Counted from the first letter of the stretch, positions 35,997-46,210 are shown. The stretch is DNA of 63,113 bases from Tissierellales bacterium (GCA_028280805.1 JANQLB010000049.1:1-63113), one strand, 5' to 3'. Notes: a model not told the origin generated them from the sequence alone. Made by a program: numbers and translations.

Positions 35997-36062
35997 GATT
36001 CTCTAACCTTTTTGGATTTACAAGCTTTTAGCTTATAAATCTGATAAAGGTAATAGAGAATC
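35997..36062 (-). terminator. Long nested hairpin terminator after the decarboxylase gene
   Basis: GATTCTCT pairs with AGAGAATC (36055-36062 / 35997-36004). Inside, ACCTTT/AAAGGT, GATTTA/TAAATC and AAGCT/AGCTT pair in turn, giving a 66-base imperfect stem. The minus strand continues CCTTTTTATA. It is far longer than the other terminators in the window. Confidence 0.6.
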
Positions 36063-36110
36063 TATATCTAATTTCCTGTATTTAAAATTTAAGATGTATT
36101 GAAATATTTT

Positions 36111-38435
36111 TTAATTACTATTTTTCGATGTATTACTAAATAATGAAATAAATGTGTAGTTGTTTAACTCTTCACTTGTTGCTGCTAATTCCATATTAGA
36201 TTTTTTCAATTCAGTTTCAATTAAAAACTGTTCTATGATTTCTCTACTATGTTTATGCAGTACCTTAATAAACTCATAAAAATAATCAAAAGATTGATCT
36301 TTGTACTCATTTCCTAAAATTGAAGTATGATACCATGGATTCATAATAGTTGACCTCAGTACAAACAAGCCCTCTTCCTTATATTGTGTCTTATCAATAT
36401 TTAACTTATCATGATTAAATAAACTGCAAATAGAGTCAGCAGAATATTGTGTATGTTCAATAGTTGTTCTTGATACAAAAAAATCTTGAGAATATGGAGG
36501 AATTTTTTTGGATTTAATATTTTTTATTGTAAGTTTGTTATATAACTTTCTATTTAATTCATTTAACATGTTTATATCATAAGATGCTTTATCATTTTCC
36601 TGACTGCTGTACCAAGTTACTAAATTATCTTTTTTCCATCTCATAGGTTTGACTATAAAACATATTACATTTGTATCACAGTTTTCATATAATGGCATAA
36701 AAGTAAACGGATATTTACATTTTTTATGTCCAAATAATTCTTTATCAACTCTTTCAAATAGATTCTTATGTTCAAATAGATATTGTTGTAATTTTTTAGC
36801 ACTAAGTAAGGTAGTTTTAATGATTTTCCCATGATTATTTATATCTAACGGTATGCACTTTGCTGCCAGCCAGCAAGATGCAGCACTGGCTCCGGGTTTA
36901 GAGCCTTCAAGTATATAAGGACCAATCTTTGTTATCTCATAATCATCAATATCTTTATCATCTTTATCAGAAATATATTGAGCTCGTTGTTTTATTAATT
37001 CGGTTACTAAACCATTTCTAAATGCAATTACACCTGCCGGATAAGGAACATATCCTAATTTATGAGGATCTACAGTTATAGAATCAGCAGCTTCAAAAGC
37101 AATAAAAGACTTAATTACTTCATTATCATCCCATTTAACTTTTAAAGTTTTAGGTCCATAATTACTTTTTTTATTATTAGCAATATTATTCTCAACTTTA
37201 TCCGAATAGTATTTAAACATAAATTCTTCTGTTATATTTAAATTGTTAATATAGTATTCTATCTTATCTTCTATAGAGTAATTACTTAATTCTTTAATTT
37301 TATCATCAATAAATAAAGTACGTATATATCCTCCCCATGCAGCATCTATATGTATCCAAAAAGACATATTATGTTGTTTTTCAAACTCATCTCTTATTTG
37401 TTTTATCTTATGTATCGGATCTACTGAACCTTCTTCTGTCGTTCCAGCTACTCCTATTACGCACACAACATACTCATCTTCTTTCAAATTCATTAATTCT
37501 TTTTTAAGTTCTTTGATGTCCATTCTAAAATTTTTATCAATTGGAATCAGTCTAACGCTATCTTCTCCATAACCTAATAAATTAGCTGTTTTCTTAATAG
37601 AATAATGTGCTGATGCAGATACCATAATTACCGGTTTAAGTTTAAGATTTTGAATAACTGAGTAATAACCTTTATTATTAATATTATATTTGCTTTTTAC
37701 CATAAAGTTATTTAAATCCTTCTGTATTTCTGTTTTTGTTTTATCAGAAGTTATATTTATATGATTAATCAATTTTCTTGTCATATATATATAGTCATCC
37801 GGATTTAAGGAAATTAAAGTCTTACAATTTATTTTAGTTATATCTGTCTTGTATGTTGAATTAGGATTGTTTATTTTGAAATCAATATTGTTCTTAAGAC
37901 AATATTCTTGAATCATAAGGGGATGAAATTGTACCATTCTAGCAACCCAAAGTGCCTCAATATTAGCGACAGTTCCACCTGATGTGATATGTGTCCAAGA
38001 TTTTTTAGGATTAAATCCTAACATTTTCGCTATCTCTCTTCCAAATTCCAGTTCAAGATCAACAGTTATAGGTGCAGCTTCATCAGTAACATTGTTAGGA
38101 TTATAAAGTAATCCTGCAAAGTAACCTAATATAGAAGGCAATGTTTGTTCAGACATCATATGAGCCATATACCTCGGAGAATAAAATGGATAATGTGCCT
38201 TTAGCTTGTTTAGTAACGAATCAAGTTCATAATTTAAATTATCAAACCAGTAATCATTTGCTCTTTTCTGATTTTCACTTAAAATAATCGGGTCTTCAGG
38301 GAAATAATTTTTTCTCCAGTAAATATAATCTGATAAAATGTTATTAATTGATTTTTTCCATCTTTCTTTATTTTCTGATTTTGCTCCAAGAAACCATGCG
38401 GTCAAAGGAGATTTATTAGTTTTGTCCCTTTCCAT
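36111..38435 (-). CDS. Large PLP-dependent group II amino-acid decarboxylase
   Basis: A 774-residue decarboxylase of the glutamate/tyrosine/aromatic amino acid group. The N-terminal 'HYPFYSPRYMAHMMSEQTLP', 'GYFAGLLYNPNNVTDEAAPI' and 'SWTHITSGGTVANIEALWVA' resemble bacterial tyrosine decarboxylases. 'SFWIHIDAAWGGY' carries the PLP-contacting Asp, and Lys459 in 'ITVDPHKLGYVPYPAG' is the Schiff-base lysine. It is about 150 residues longer than Enterococcus tyrosine decarboxylase; one added segment of about 70 residues lies between the Asp motif and the Lys motif. The substrate is unknown. No amine antiporter is adjacent. AAGGAG precedes the ATG; the gene is monocistronic. Confidence 0.82.
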   Translation of the reverse strand: MERDKTNKSPLTAWFLGAKSENKERWKKSINNILSDYIYWRKNYFPEDPIILSENQKRANDYWFDNLNYELDSLLNKLKAHYPFYSPRYMAHMMSEQTLPSILGYFAGLLYNPNNVTDEAAPITVDLELEFGREIAKMLGFNPKKSWTHITSGGTVANIEALWVARMVQFHPLMIQEYCLKNNIDFKINNPNSTYKTDITKINCKTLISLNPDDYIYMTRKLINHINITSDKTKTEIQKDLNNFMVKSKYNINNKGYYSVIQNLKLKPVIMVSASAHYSIKKTANLLGYGEDSVRLIPIDKNFRMDIKELKKELMNLKEDEYVVCVIGVAGTTEEGSVDPIHKIKQIRDEFEKQHNMSFWIHIDAAWGGYIRTLFIDDKIKELSNYSIEDKIEYYINNLNITEEFMFKYYSDKVENNIANNKKSNYGPKTLKVKWDDNEVIKSFIAFEAADSITVDPHKLGYVPYPAGVIAFRNGLVTELIKQRAQYISDKDDKDIDDYEITKIGPYILEGSKPGASAASCWLAAKCIPLDINNHGKIIKTTLLSAKKLQQYLFEHKNLFERVDKELFGHKKCKYPFTFMPLYENCDTNVICFIVKPMRWKKDNLVTWYSSQENDKASYDINMLNELNRKLYNKLTIKNIKSKKIPPYSQDFFVSRTTIEHTQYSADSICSLFNHDKLNIDKTQYKEEGLFVLRSTIMNPWYHTSILGNEYKDQSFDYFYEFIKVLHKHSREIIEQFLIETELKKSNMELAATSEELNNYTFISLFSNTSKNSN

Positions 38436-38666
38436 TATCTACACTCCTTGTATATTATGTTTAAAATTACTCTACCTGATTAAATACATTAACTCTTTAT
38501 GAGATTTCGTATTTGTTTTCAAGTAAAAATTTTTAATTATATTTTAATAAATTTTCATTACGTTTTTTGTAGAATCTTGTTGTTTTTCCCTAAAAATAAT
38601 AAATAGGACGAAAGGACTATATGAATTAATGTCATGGCTCTTTAGGGATAGGAACAGAAATTGTAA

Positions 38667-38840
38667 TTTTTAATTATTGTTTCTAAAGCTTTATTGGGAT
38701 GCATTGAATTTTTAGTTGGAATATTGAGTATATTTCTCGAGAAAGTTATTCTAATGGTTTCAATTTTAATGGTAAGTACATTTGTTTTAATTGTCCGGTA
38801 TTTTAGTAAAAGAAAAAATTATTTATCAAAAAATAAGTAA
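38667..38840 (+). pseudogene. Membrane-protein fragment (DUF2127-like?)
   Basis: A plus-strand frame of 57 codons has no start codon and follows a TAA. It reads 'FLIIVSKALLGCIEFLVGIL', then 'SIFLEKVILMVSILMVSTFV', and ends in a basic tail. The 'SKALLG-IE-LVGIL' pattern resembles the first helix of DUF2127 membrane proteins. The frame ends exactly in the terminator of the oxidoreductase gene on the other strand. It is probably a gene remnant. The rest of the 38436-38892 gap shows no other gene. Confidence 0.3.
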
Positions 38841-38865
38841 AGGTCTGCTCTTGAGAGCAGACCTT
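38840..38865 (-). terminator. Terminator of the pyruvate:ferredoxin oxidoreductase gene
   Basis: Eleven-bp stem AAGGTCTGCTC (38840-38850) / GAGCAGACCTT (38855-38865), loop TTGA. The minus-strand tail is TTTACTTATTTTTTG. Confidence 0.85.
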
Positions 38866-38892
38866 GATTTTACTTAATTTATGCAATAATTC

Positions 38893-41800
38893 TTACTTAG
38901 AATCAGCTAAACGCTTATAGTTCTCATATCTTTCTTTAGCATCAGATTCAGCTTTCTTAAATAAAGCACCAGCAACCTGTGGGAATGACTTCTCTAGTGA
39001 AGTATATCTAACCTCACTCTTTAAGAAGTCTTGGAATGAAACAGTAGGTTCTTTTGAATCTAGAACAAATGGATTTTTACCTTCTTCACTTAGAAGCGGG
39101 TTGTATCTCCATAAGTGCCAGTAGCCTGCATTTACAGCATGCTTCTGCTGTTCTTGAGCTTTACTCATACCACCTTGAATTCCATGGTTAATACATGGTG
39201 CATATGCAATTATAATTGAAGGTCCGTCATAGCTTTCAGCTTCAACTAAAGACTTCATAAATTGATTTTGATTAGCACCCATAGCAACTTGAGCTACGTA
39301 TACATAACCATAAGTAGTTGCCATTAGACCTAAATCTTTCTTTTTAACCTTCTTACCGGAAGCAGCAAACTTTGCAACTGCTGCCGTTGGAGTAGCTTTT
39401 GATGATTGACCGCCAGTATTAGAATAAACCTCAGTATCAAATACTAATACGTTTACGTTTTCTCCTGATGCTAGTACATGGTCTAATCCACCGTAACCGA
39501 TGTCATAAGCCCAGCCGTCTCCACCTACAATCCATACTGATTTCTTAATTAAATAATCTTTTTTATCTTCAATTTCTTTAAGAATTTGCTTAGCTCTTTC
39601 ATTTTCGACATTACTATTTAGTAATGGAAGAAGCTTATATGTTGCAGCCTTAGAGCTTTTTGCATCATTCATGCTCATAACCCAATCATTACAAGCATCT
39701 TTAATCTCTTGAGCTACTTCTAAATCAGCTAATTCTCTCATTCTAATTTCAAGGCTTTCTCTTATTTTATTAATACCAAGTGCCATACCATAACCATACT
39801 CAGCATTATCTTCAAATAATGAATTAGCCCAAGCCGGTCCTTTGCCTTCAGAATTCTTGCAATACGGTGTTGAAGGAGCAGAACCACCCCAGATTGAAGA
39901 ACATCCTGTAGCATTTGCTATTAACATTCTATCTCCATATAATTGAGTAATAATCTTAGTATAAGGAGTTTCTCCACAACCGGCACATGCTCCCGAGAAT
40001 TCAAGTAGAGGCTGTGCAAATTGACTTCCTTTGATGGTTTCTAATTTCATCAGATCTCTCTTTTCAGAAATTGTTACAGCATAGTTCCAGTTTTCAACTT
40101 CCGGGTCAATTTGAGTTTCAACAGGCTTCATAATTAATGACTTCTGTTTAGAAGGACAAATGTCAGCACAGTTTCCACATCCAGTACAGTCTAGCGGACT
40201 AACTTGAATCTTATATTCTAATCCTTCTAACCCTTTTCCTAGTGCTTTCTTAGTTTCAAAAGATGCTGGTGCTTCTGCCTTTTCTTCTTCATTTAATAAG
40301 AATGGTCTTATAGCGGCATGAGGACATACAAATGAACATTGATTACATTGTATACATTTATCCATCTGCCACTCTGGTACATCTACTGCAATACAGCGTT
40401 TTTCATATGCAGAACTACCATTTTCAAAAGTTCCATCTTCTGCACCTACAAAAGTACTAACCGGAAGTAAATCTCCCTCTTGTCTGTTTATAGGTCTTAA
40501 TATATTTTTAATGAAGTCAGGCTCATCTGCTGTAGCTGCTGCTTGTTCTTCTGCATTTGCATTACTCCATGAAGCTGGTACTTCAACTTTAGATATTGCT
40601 TCTATACCTTTATCTACAGCTTGGTTGTTCATGTTAACTATCTTGTCACCTTTGTTTCCGTAACTCTCAATTATAGCATCCTTTAAATATTTAACAGCAT
40701 CATTAATGTCTATAACCTCAGCCAATTTAAAGAATGCAGACTGCATAACCATATTAGTTCTATTTCCTAATCCTACTTCTGAAGCAATTTTTGTAGCATT
40801 TATTGTGTAGAAATTAATGTTGTTGTCTGCAATATATTTCTTCATTGAAGCAGGTAATTTTTCGTTTAGTTCGTCATGAGACCATAAAGTGTTAAGAAGG
40901 AAAGTTCCTCCATCTTTTAATCCCTTTAATATATCATATTGATCTACATATGACTGCATTGAACAGGAAATAAAGTCTGATTTATTTATTAGATAAGTAG
41001 ACTTAATAGGTTTCTTACCAAATCTTAAGTGAGAAACTGTTACTCCACCAGATTTCTTACTATCATAGGAGAAATATCCCTGAGCATACATTTCAGTCTT
41101 ATCCCCAATGATTTTGATAGCATTTTTATTAGCACCAACAGTACCATCTGAGCCAATTCCCCAGAACTTACAACTGATAGTTCCTTTTGGTACAGTTTGA
41201 ATTTCTTCATTTGCTTGTAACGATGTATGAGTAACATCATCAACTATTCCTATAGTAAATCCGTCTTTAGGTTCTTCTTGTTTTAAGTTGTCAAATACAG
41301 ACTTAATTTGAGAAGGAGTTGTATCTTTTGAACCTAATCCATAACGCCCTCCTACAACCGTAGGAACGTTTTCCTTCCCATAGAACAGTGTTCTTATATC
41401 TTGATATAGTGGTTCTCCTAATGAGCCTGGTTCTTTAGTTCTATCAAGAACAGCTATTTTCTTAACAGTACTTGGCAGTACATCAAAGAAATATTTAGGT
41501 GAAAAAGGTCTGTATAAACGAACCTTAATTAATCCAACTTTTTCTCCCTTTGCTAATAAATAGTCTACAGTTTCTTCTGCTGTTTCTATAACTGAACCCA
41601 TAGCTATTATTATTCTTTCTGCATCTTCTGCTCCATAATAGTTAAATGGTCTATAATCTCTACCAGTTATCTTACTTATTTCTTTCATGTAATCAGCTAC
41701 TATGTCCGGCACTGCTTCATAGTATTTATTTGATGATTCTCTAGCTTGGAAGAAAATATCAGGATTTTGAGCCGTACCTCTAGTTACAGGATGCTCCGGG

Positions 41801-42429
41801 TTTAATGATCTCTTTCTAAATTCATTTATTGCATCATGGTCTAATAATTTGTCAAATTCTTCATAGTCAATTACTTCAATTTTTTGAACCTCATGTGACG
41901 TTCTAAATCCATCAAAGAAGTGTAAGAAAGGTACTCTTGATTTTATTGCACTTAGGTGAGCAGTACCTCCAAGATCCATAACCTCTTGAACGCTACCAGA
42001 TGCTATCATAGCAAATCCTGTTTGTCTTGCCGACATTACATCAGAATGGTCTCCAAATATCGAAAGTGCATGAGTAGCAACTGCACGTGCACTAACATGA
42101 AAAACTCCTGGTAATAATTCACCCGCAAGTTTATACATATTAGGTATCATTAACAGAAGACCTTGAGAAGCTGTATATGTAGTCGTCAAGGCACCACCTT
42201 GTAGCGAACCATGTACAGCACCAGCAGCTCCACTCTCTGATTGAAGCTCTGTTACATTAACTGTTTGTCCAAAAATGTTCTTCTTTCCATGAGCAGCCCA
42301 TTCATCAACGTATTGTGCCATATCTGATGAAGGAGTTATTGGATATATAGCTGCTACATCTGTAAAAGCATAAGAAACGTATGAAGCAGCTGTATTACCA
42401 TCCATAGTTTTCATTACTTTATTAGTCAT
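38893..42429 (-). CDS. nifJ: Pyruvate:ferredoxin (flavodoxin) oxidoreductase
   Basis: A 1178-residue single-chain enzyme oxidising pyruvate and CoA to acetyl-CoA and CO2 while reducing ferredoxin, the central pyruvate step of clostridial fermentation. The domain order is normal: N-terminal 'MDGNTAASYVSYAFTDVAAI' and 'YPITPSSDMAQYVDEWA', the gamma region, two 4Fe-4S clusters in 'CIQCNQCSFVCPHAA' and 'CTGCGNCADICPS', a proximal cluster from 'GACAGCGETPY', and TPP binding at 'VWIVGGDGWAYDIGYGGLDH'. GGGGG precedes the ATG. It is monocistronic, with a consensus-like promoter at 42496 and terminator at 38840. Either nifJ or por is a fair name. Confidence 0.97.
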   Translation of the reverse strand: MTNKVMKTMDGNTAASYVSYAFTDVAAIYPITPSSDMAQYVDEWAAHGKKNIFGQTVNVTELQSESGAAGAVHGSLQGGALTTTYTASQGLLLMIPNMYKLAGELLPGVFHVSARAVATHALSIFGDHSDVMSARQTGFAMIASGSVQEVMDLGGTAHLSAIKSRVPFLHFFDGFRTSHEVQKIEVIDYEEFDKLLDHDAINEFRKRSLNPEHPVTRGTAQNPDIFFQARESSNKYYEAVPDIVADYMKEISKITGRDYRPFNYYGAEDAERIIIAMGSVIETAEETVDYLLAKGEKVGLIKVRLYRPFSPKYFFDVLPSTVKKIAVLDRTKEPGSLGEPLYQDIRTLFYGKENVPTVVGGRYGLGSKDTTPSQIKSVFDNLKQEEPKDGFTIGIVDDVTHTSLQANEEIQTVPKGTISCKFWGIGSDGTVGANKNAIKIIGDKTEMYAQGYFSYDSKKSGGVTVSHLRFGKKPIKSTYLINKSDFISCSMQSYVDQYDILKGLKDGGTFLLNTLWSHDELNEKLPASMKKYIADNNINFYTINATKIASEVGLGNRTNMVMQSAFFKLAEVIDINDAVKYLKDAIIESYGNKGDKIVNMNNQAVDKGIEAISKVEVPASWSNANAEEQAAATADEPDFIKNILRPINRQEGDLLPVSTFVGAEDGTFENGSSAYEKRCIAVDVPEWQMDKCIQCNQCSFVCPHAAIRPFLLNEEEKAEAPASFETKKALGKGLEGLEYKIQVSPLDCTGCGNCADICPSKQKSLIMKPVETQIDPEVENWNYAVTISEKRDLMKLETIKGSQFAQPLLEFSGACAGCGETPYTKIITQLYGDRMLIANATGCSSIWGGSAPSTPYCKNSEGKGPAWANSLFEDNAEYGYGMALGINKIRESLEIRMRELADLEVAQEIKDACNDWVMSMNDAKSSKAATYKLLPLLNSNVENERAKQILKEIEDKKDYLIKKSVWIVGGDGWAYDIGYGGLDHVLASGENVNVLVFDTEVYSNTGGQSSKATPTAAVAKFAASGKKVKKKDLGLMATTYGYVYVAQVAMGANQNQFMKSLVEAESYDGPSIIIAYAPCINHGIQGGMSKAQEQQKHAVNAGYWHLWRYNPLLSEEGKNPFVLDSKEPTVSFQDFLKSEVRYTSLEKSFPQVAGALFKKAESDAKERYENYKRLADSK

Positions 42430-42495
42430 CTAGTGACCCCCTTTATTTAGTTTATACAATATTTTGATTATTTATTAACATACTTCATACTTTAT

Positions 42496-42524
42496 AGTAT
42501 ATTAAACTATATTTAGAAAGTCAA
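42496..42524 (-). promoter_or_regulatory. Sigma-A promoter of the pyruvate:ferredoxin oxidoreductase gene
   Basis: On the minus strand TTGACT (42519-42524) and TATACT (42496-42501) with a 17-base spacer, about 70 bases before the start codon. Confidence 0.8.
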
Positions 42525-42563
42525 CAACAGGGGTTTTATAATTTGTTAAAAAAAAATAGTTTT

Positions 42564-43319
42564 TTACACTTTAGGAGAATGACTACTCTCCATAAATCTT
42601 ATCTTCCCCTTTGATTGGAGATACTGTTTAAATTTATCAGGATCTAAATTCATTATTAATTCTTTAGGCATGTTTATATTACTAAGTATCTCAATTGCCT
42701 TATCAAATTTTCCTACAGCAAAAGAAATATGAGCATCACTGCCAACTGTAATAGATACGTTATGTTCTTTACATAACTTTGCTATAGTTATGCAGTTCTC
42801 TAAACTCCCGGCTCTACTACCTTTATGTTGCAGTGAGCTGTTGTTAATCTCAATGAGTGTATCGGTTTCCTTTGCTTTTAAGACTACAGCTTCCATATGT
42901 ATTGGGAAATTTGGATTACCCGGATGAGCTATTGCATCAACGAAAGGATTTTCCATAGCTCTCATAATTCCTCTGGTATTTTCATCAATATTTCCCGGCT
43001 CTAAGCACACATCATGTAAAGATGCTATAACAAAGTCCAATGCTTTTATAATTCTTTCGGGAATATCTAAATTTCCATCATAATCAATTATATTGGCTTC
43101 TACTCCTTTTAATATCTCAACTCCATGTATTTTATTGGGAATTACTCTCTGATTTGCAATATGAAAGATATGAGGACCTCCCGGCATATTAGGCCCATGG
43201 TCTGTTATTGCAACCATTTTCAATCCTTTATTGTTAGCCTCTTTGGCAATTTCTTGAATTGTACTATATGCGTGTCCGCTTGCCAAAGAATGACAATGGG
43301 TATCTACTAAATATTTCAA
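42564..43319 (-). CDS. PHP-domain phosphatase, YcdX type
   Basis: A 251-residue PHP protein. Metal ligands are in 'VDTHCHSLASGHAYSTIQE', 'MVAITDHGPNMPGGPH', 'GVEANIIDYDGN', 'DFVIASLHD', 'VDAIAHPGNPN', and 'TVGSDAHISFAVG', matching E. coli YcdX, a zinc phosphatase of uncertain role linked to swarming. It starts with TTG, supported by GAGGAG 7 bases upstream. It follows hprK by 14 bases and is the last gene of the uvrC-hprK-PHP row. It is only distantly similar to the PHP protein at 32808. Confidence 0.9.
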   Translation of the reverse strand: MKYLVDTHCHSLASGHAYSTIQEIAKEANNKGLKMVAITDHGPNMPGGPHIFHIANQRVIPNKIHGVEILKGVEANIIDYDGNLDIPERIIKALDFVIASLHDVCLEPGNIDENTRGIMRAMENPFVDAIAHPGNPNFPIHMEAVVLKAKETDTLIEINNSSLQHKGSRAGSLENCITIAKLCKEHNVSITVGSDAHISFAVGKFDKAIEILSNINMPKELIMNLDPDKFKQYLQSKGKIRFMESSHSPKV

Positions 43320-43333
43320 TATTAAGCTCCTCT

Positions 43334-44251
43334 CTATTTGTTCATCTTATTTATAATATTATTATTCAGCTTATGGGCAGCATTATACCCTAGCTGCTTT
43401 TCTCTATTATTTCTGGCTGCAACCTCAACAATCATGGCTAAATTTCTGCCTGATCTCACTGGAACAACATATTTAGGAACATTTATTCCTAATATATCTA
43501 TATACTGCTCATCTAAACCAAGCCTATCATACTGCTTCCTTTCATCCCACAGCTCCAGTTCAACAACAATGTCTATATTTTCGTACTTCTTTACTGCTCC
43601 TACACCAAATAGTCTTTTTATATCTATGACTCCAATACCTCTTATCTCTAGAAAATGTCTTATAAGCTCAGGTGATGTTCCTTTAAGTTTTACTTCATCA
43701 ACTATTTTAATCTGAACAGCATCATCTGCTACTAGACGATGACCTCTTTTTATAAGCTCCAAAGCAGTTTCGCTTTTCCCTACACCACTTTTCCCTATAA
43801 TTAACACACCCATTCCGCAAACTTCCAATAAAACTCCATGTATTGTAGTCTCAGGTGCCATCATATCATCAAGATAGTTCATAACCTTAGTTATAAACTT
43901 TGTTGTACCTATATCTGTTCTTAATAAAGTTCTATCATATTTCTCTGCATATTTCAACATCTGTGGATATATTTTAAGATTTCTGGTAATTATTATGGCT
44001 GGTGTATCATACTGAAATAGTTTTTCAAGTCTTTTATCCTTAGTGTACTCATCTAGGGTAGATAAATAAGTCCATTCAACTCTTCCTATTAGCTGTATTC
44101 TTTTAAAGGGGAAATAATCAAAATATCCGGTCAACTGTAATCCCGGTCTGTTTAAATCACTATTTGTAATTTTAATATCTGAGTTTTTGGACTTATATAT
44201 TATTTGAAGCTTTAAATCATCTACGAGTCTATCAATGCTTACTGATTTCAT
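43334..44251 (-). CDS. hprK: HPr kinase/phosphorylase
   Basis: A 305-residue bifunctional sensor enzyme that phosphorylates or dephosphorylates the regulatory serine of HPr according to glycolytic intermediates and phosphate. The N-terminal domain is followed by the Walker A 'IIGKSGVGKSETALELIKRG' with Lys159, then 'HRLVADDAVQI' and the signature 'LEIRGIGVIDIKRLFGVGAV'. AGGAGG precedes the ATG. Its substrate HPr is encoded at 17470 with an intact Ser47. It is 2 bases downstream of uvrC and probably cotranscribed with it. Confidence 0.97.
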   Translation of the reverse strand: MKSVSIDRLVDDLKLQIIYKSKNSDIKITNSDLNRPGLQLTGYFDYFPFKRIQLIGRVEWTYLSTLDEYTKDKRLEKLFQYDTPAIIITRNLKIYPQMLKYAEKYDRTLLRTDIGTTKFITKVMNYLDDMMAPETTIHGVLLEVCGMGVLIIGKSGVGKSETALELIKRGHRLVADDAVQIKIVDEVKLKGTSPELIRHFLEIRGIGVIDIKRLFGVGAVKKYENIDIVVELELWDERKQYDRLGLDEQYIDILGINVPKYVVPVRSGRNLAMIVEVAARNNREKQLGYNAAHKLNNNIINKMNK

Positions 44252-44253
44252 TC

Positions 44254-46122
44254 TTACCTCCTATTCTCTTGATGAAAAAAGTTATATACTTTTTCTGCAA
44301 TAGATTTATTCATTCCGTCTACAGATGCAAGCTCTTGGATAGATGCTTTTTTTATATCTTCTACTGACCCCATACTTTTTAGCAATGCTTTTTTACGCTT
44401 ATCTCCAATACCTTTGATGTCATCTAAAACTGACTTAAACATTGTTTTATCTCTTAAACTTCTGTGATAGCTAATAGCAAATCTATGAGCTTCATCCTGT
44501 ATTCTTGTTATAAGCTTAAATGTTTTATCATTGGCAGATATGTTTATTTCCTTACCTTCATAAATAATTCCTCTTGTTCTATGAAAATCATCCTTTACAA
44601 GACCACATACAGGTATCTCAATATTAAGTTCATTAAGTACTTTCTTAGCTATATTAACTTGACCTTTACCACCATCCATCATTATTAAGTCTGGAAATAC
44701 TGAAAAACTCTCTATACGGATTTTGTTTTCATTTAAAAGTTTTTTTTCCTCTAGTCCTCTATTAAACCTTCTATAAACTATTTCTTCCATACTGCCATAG
44801 TCATTAGCCCCAACAATGGATTTTACTCTAAATTTTCTATAGTCACTCTTTTTAGGCAGACCATTTTCAAATACTACCATAGAACCTACAGAATCTACTC
44901 CTTGAATGTTAGAAATATCAAATGCTTCAATCCTTTTTGGTTCTTCTTCTAATCCTAATAACTTACCAAGCTCCTTAATAGCTTCTATACTGTTTTTTAT
45001 TTTATTTTTAAGCCTATCACTGTATTGTTCTAATGCTTGTCTTGCATTCATCTTTACCATATCAACAAGCTTATTCTTCTCACCTCTTTTAGGAATCTTC
45101 ATTATTACTTTAGAACCTCTTTTTTCACTCAACCATTTAGCTATCGTATCTAAATCTTCAAATTCATCCTCAACAAGAATTTCTTTTGGAACATAGGCAG
45201 CTCCCAGATAAAACTGCTTGATAAAGGAACTAAGTATCTCTCCTATAGATTTATCGTCTGTTCCTGTTAAAATAAAGTGTTCTCTACCCATAATTTTACC
45301 GGCTCTAACAAAAAATATCTGGATACAAACCTCATCATTACCTCTAGCCATGCCTATAATATCTTGGTCAGTTAAATTTGTAGATATTACTTTTTGTTTT
45401 TCGAGTATATGATTTAAAGAATTTATCTGATCTCTATATTTGGCAGCAGATTCAAAATCTAAATTTTTTGAAGCTTCTTTCATCTTATTCTCTATAATAT
45501 CTACAAGCTTATCTTCTTTTCCGTTTAAAAACATAATAATCTCATCTATCATACCTTTATATTCATCTTTGTTCACATTACCTTGACAAGGAGCTAAACA
45601 TCTACCTATATGATAATTTAAACAGGGTCTGGTCTTATTTAAATCTTTATCTAGATTTAACTTACAAATTCTTATGGGGTATAAATTATTAATAATATTT
45701 AATGTATTATTAACAGCATAATTACTTATATATGGTCCATAATACTTTGCATTGTCTTTACGAACACTTCTAACCTTTAATACTCTAGGAAATTTCTCAT
45801 TAGTAGTGACTTTAATGTATGGAAAATGTTTATCATCTCTTAGCAAAACATTATATTTAGGTTTATGCTTTTTTATGAGATTAGCTTCTAGAATTAAAGC
45901 TTCTATCTCTGTGTCAGTAATAATATACTCAAATTCTTCAATGTTTTGAACCATAGACTTTACCTTAGCACTTTTACTGCTTGAAGCTTGAAAATATTGT
46001 CTTACTCTCTTTTTTAATGATATAGCTTTACCAACATATATTACTTGATTTTTACTATCCTTCATTATATAAACTCCCGGTTTATCTGGAAGCTTTTTTA
46101 ATTCTTCTTCTATATTAAACAT
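44254..46122 (-). CDS. uvrC: Excinuclease ABC subunit C
   Basis: A 622-residue nucleotide-excision repair endonuclease that cuts on both sides of a lesion held by UvrB. It has an N-terminal GIY-YIG domain ('KPGVYIMKDSKNQVIYVGKA'), a cysteine cluster around 'RPCLNYHIGRCLAPCQG', a UVR motif ('NLDFESAAKYRDQINSL'), an RNase H-like domain starting 'RIEAFDISNIQGVDSVGS', and C-terminal helix-hairpin-helices ('LDDIKGIGDKRKKALLKSMG'). The ATG at 46122 with AAGGTGA upstream is preferred over a GTG three codons earlier. uvrA and uvrB lie 4-9 kb upstream; the repeat-bounded serine hydrolase sits between. Confidence 0.97.
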   Translation of the reverse strand: MFNIEEELKKLPDKPGVYIMKDSKNQVIYVGKAISLKKRVRQYFQASSSKSAKVKSMVQNIEEFEYIITDTEIEALILEANLIKKHKPKYNVLLRDDKHFPYIKVTTNEKFPRVLKVRSVRKDNAKYYGPYISNYAVNNTLNIINNLYPIRICKLNLDKDLNKTRPCLNYHIGRCLAPCQGNVNKDEYKGMIDEIIMFLNGKEDKLVDIIENKMKEASKNLDFESAAKYRDQINSLNHILEKQKVISTNLTDQDIIGMARGNDEVCIQIFFVRAGKIMGREHFILTGTDDKSIGEILSSFIKQFYLGAAYVPKEILVEDEFEDLDTIAKWLSEKRGSKVIMKIPKRGEKNKLVDMVKMNARQALEQYSDRLKNKIKNSIEAIKELGKLLGLEEEPKRIEAFDISNIQGVDSVGSMVVFENGLPKKSDYRKFRVKSIVGANDYGSMEEIVYRRFNRGLEEKKLLNENKIRIESFSVFPDLIMMDGGKGQVNIAKKVLNELNIEIPVCGLVKDDFHRTRGIIYEGKEINISANDKTFKLITRIQDEAHRFAISYHRSLRDKTMFKSVLDDIKGIGDKRKKALLKSMGSVEDIKKASIQELASVDGMNKSIAEKVYNFFHQENRR

Positions 46123-46210
46123 AAATATCACCTTTTTATTAGATTAAAAATATCTATTTTATTTCTAATCTTATGATACCACAATAAAGGATTTTTTAAA
46201 ATTACATGTT

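Noticed and set aside
42564..43319. Histidinol phosphatase role for the PHP proteins
   Set aside because: No histidine biosynthesis genes are nearby and the sequence fits YcdX-type phosphatases better.
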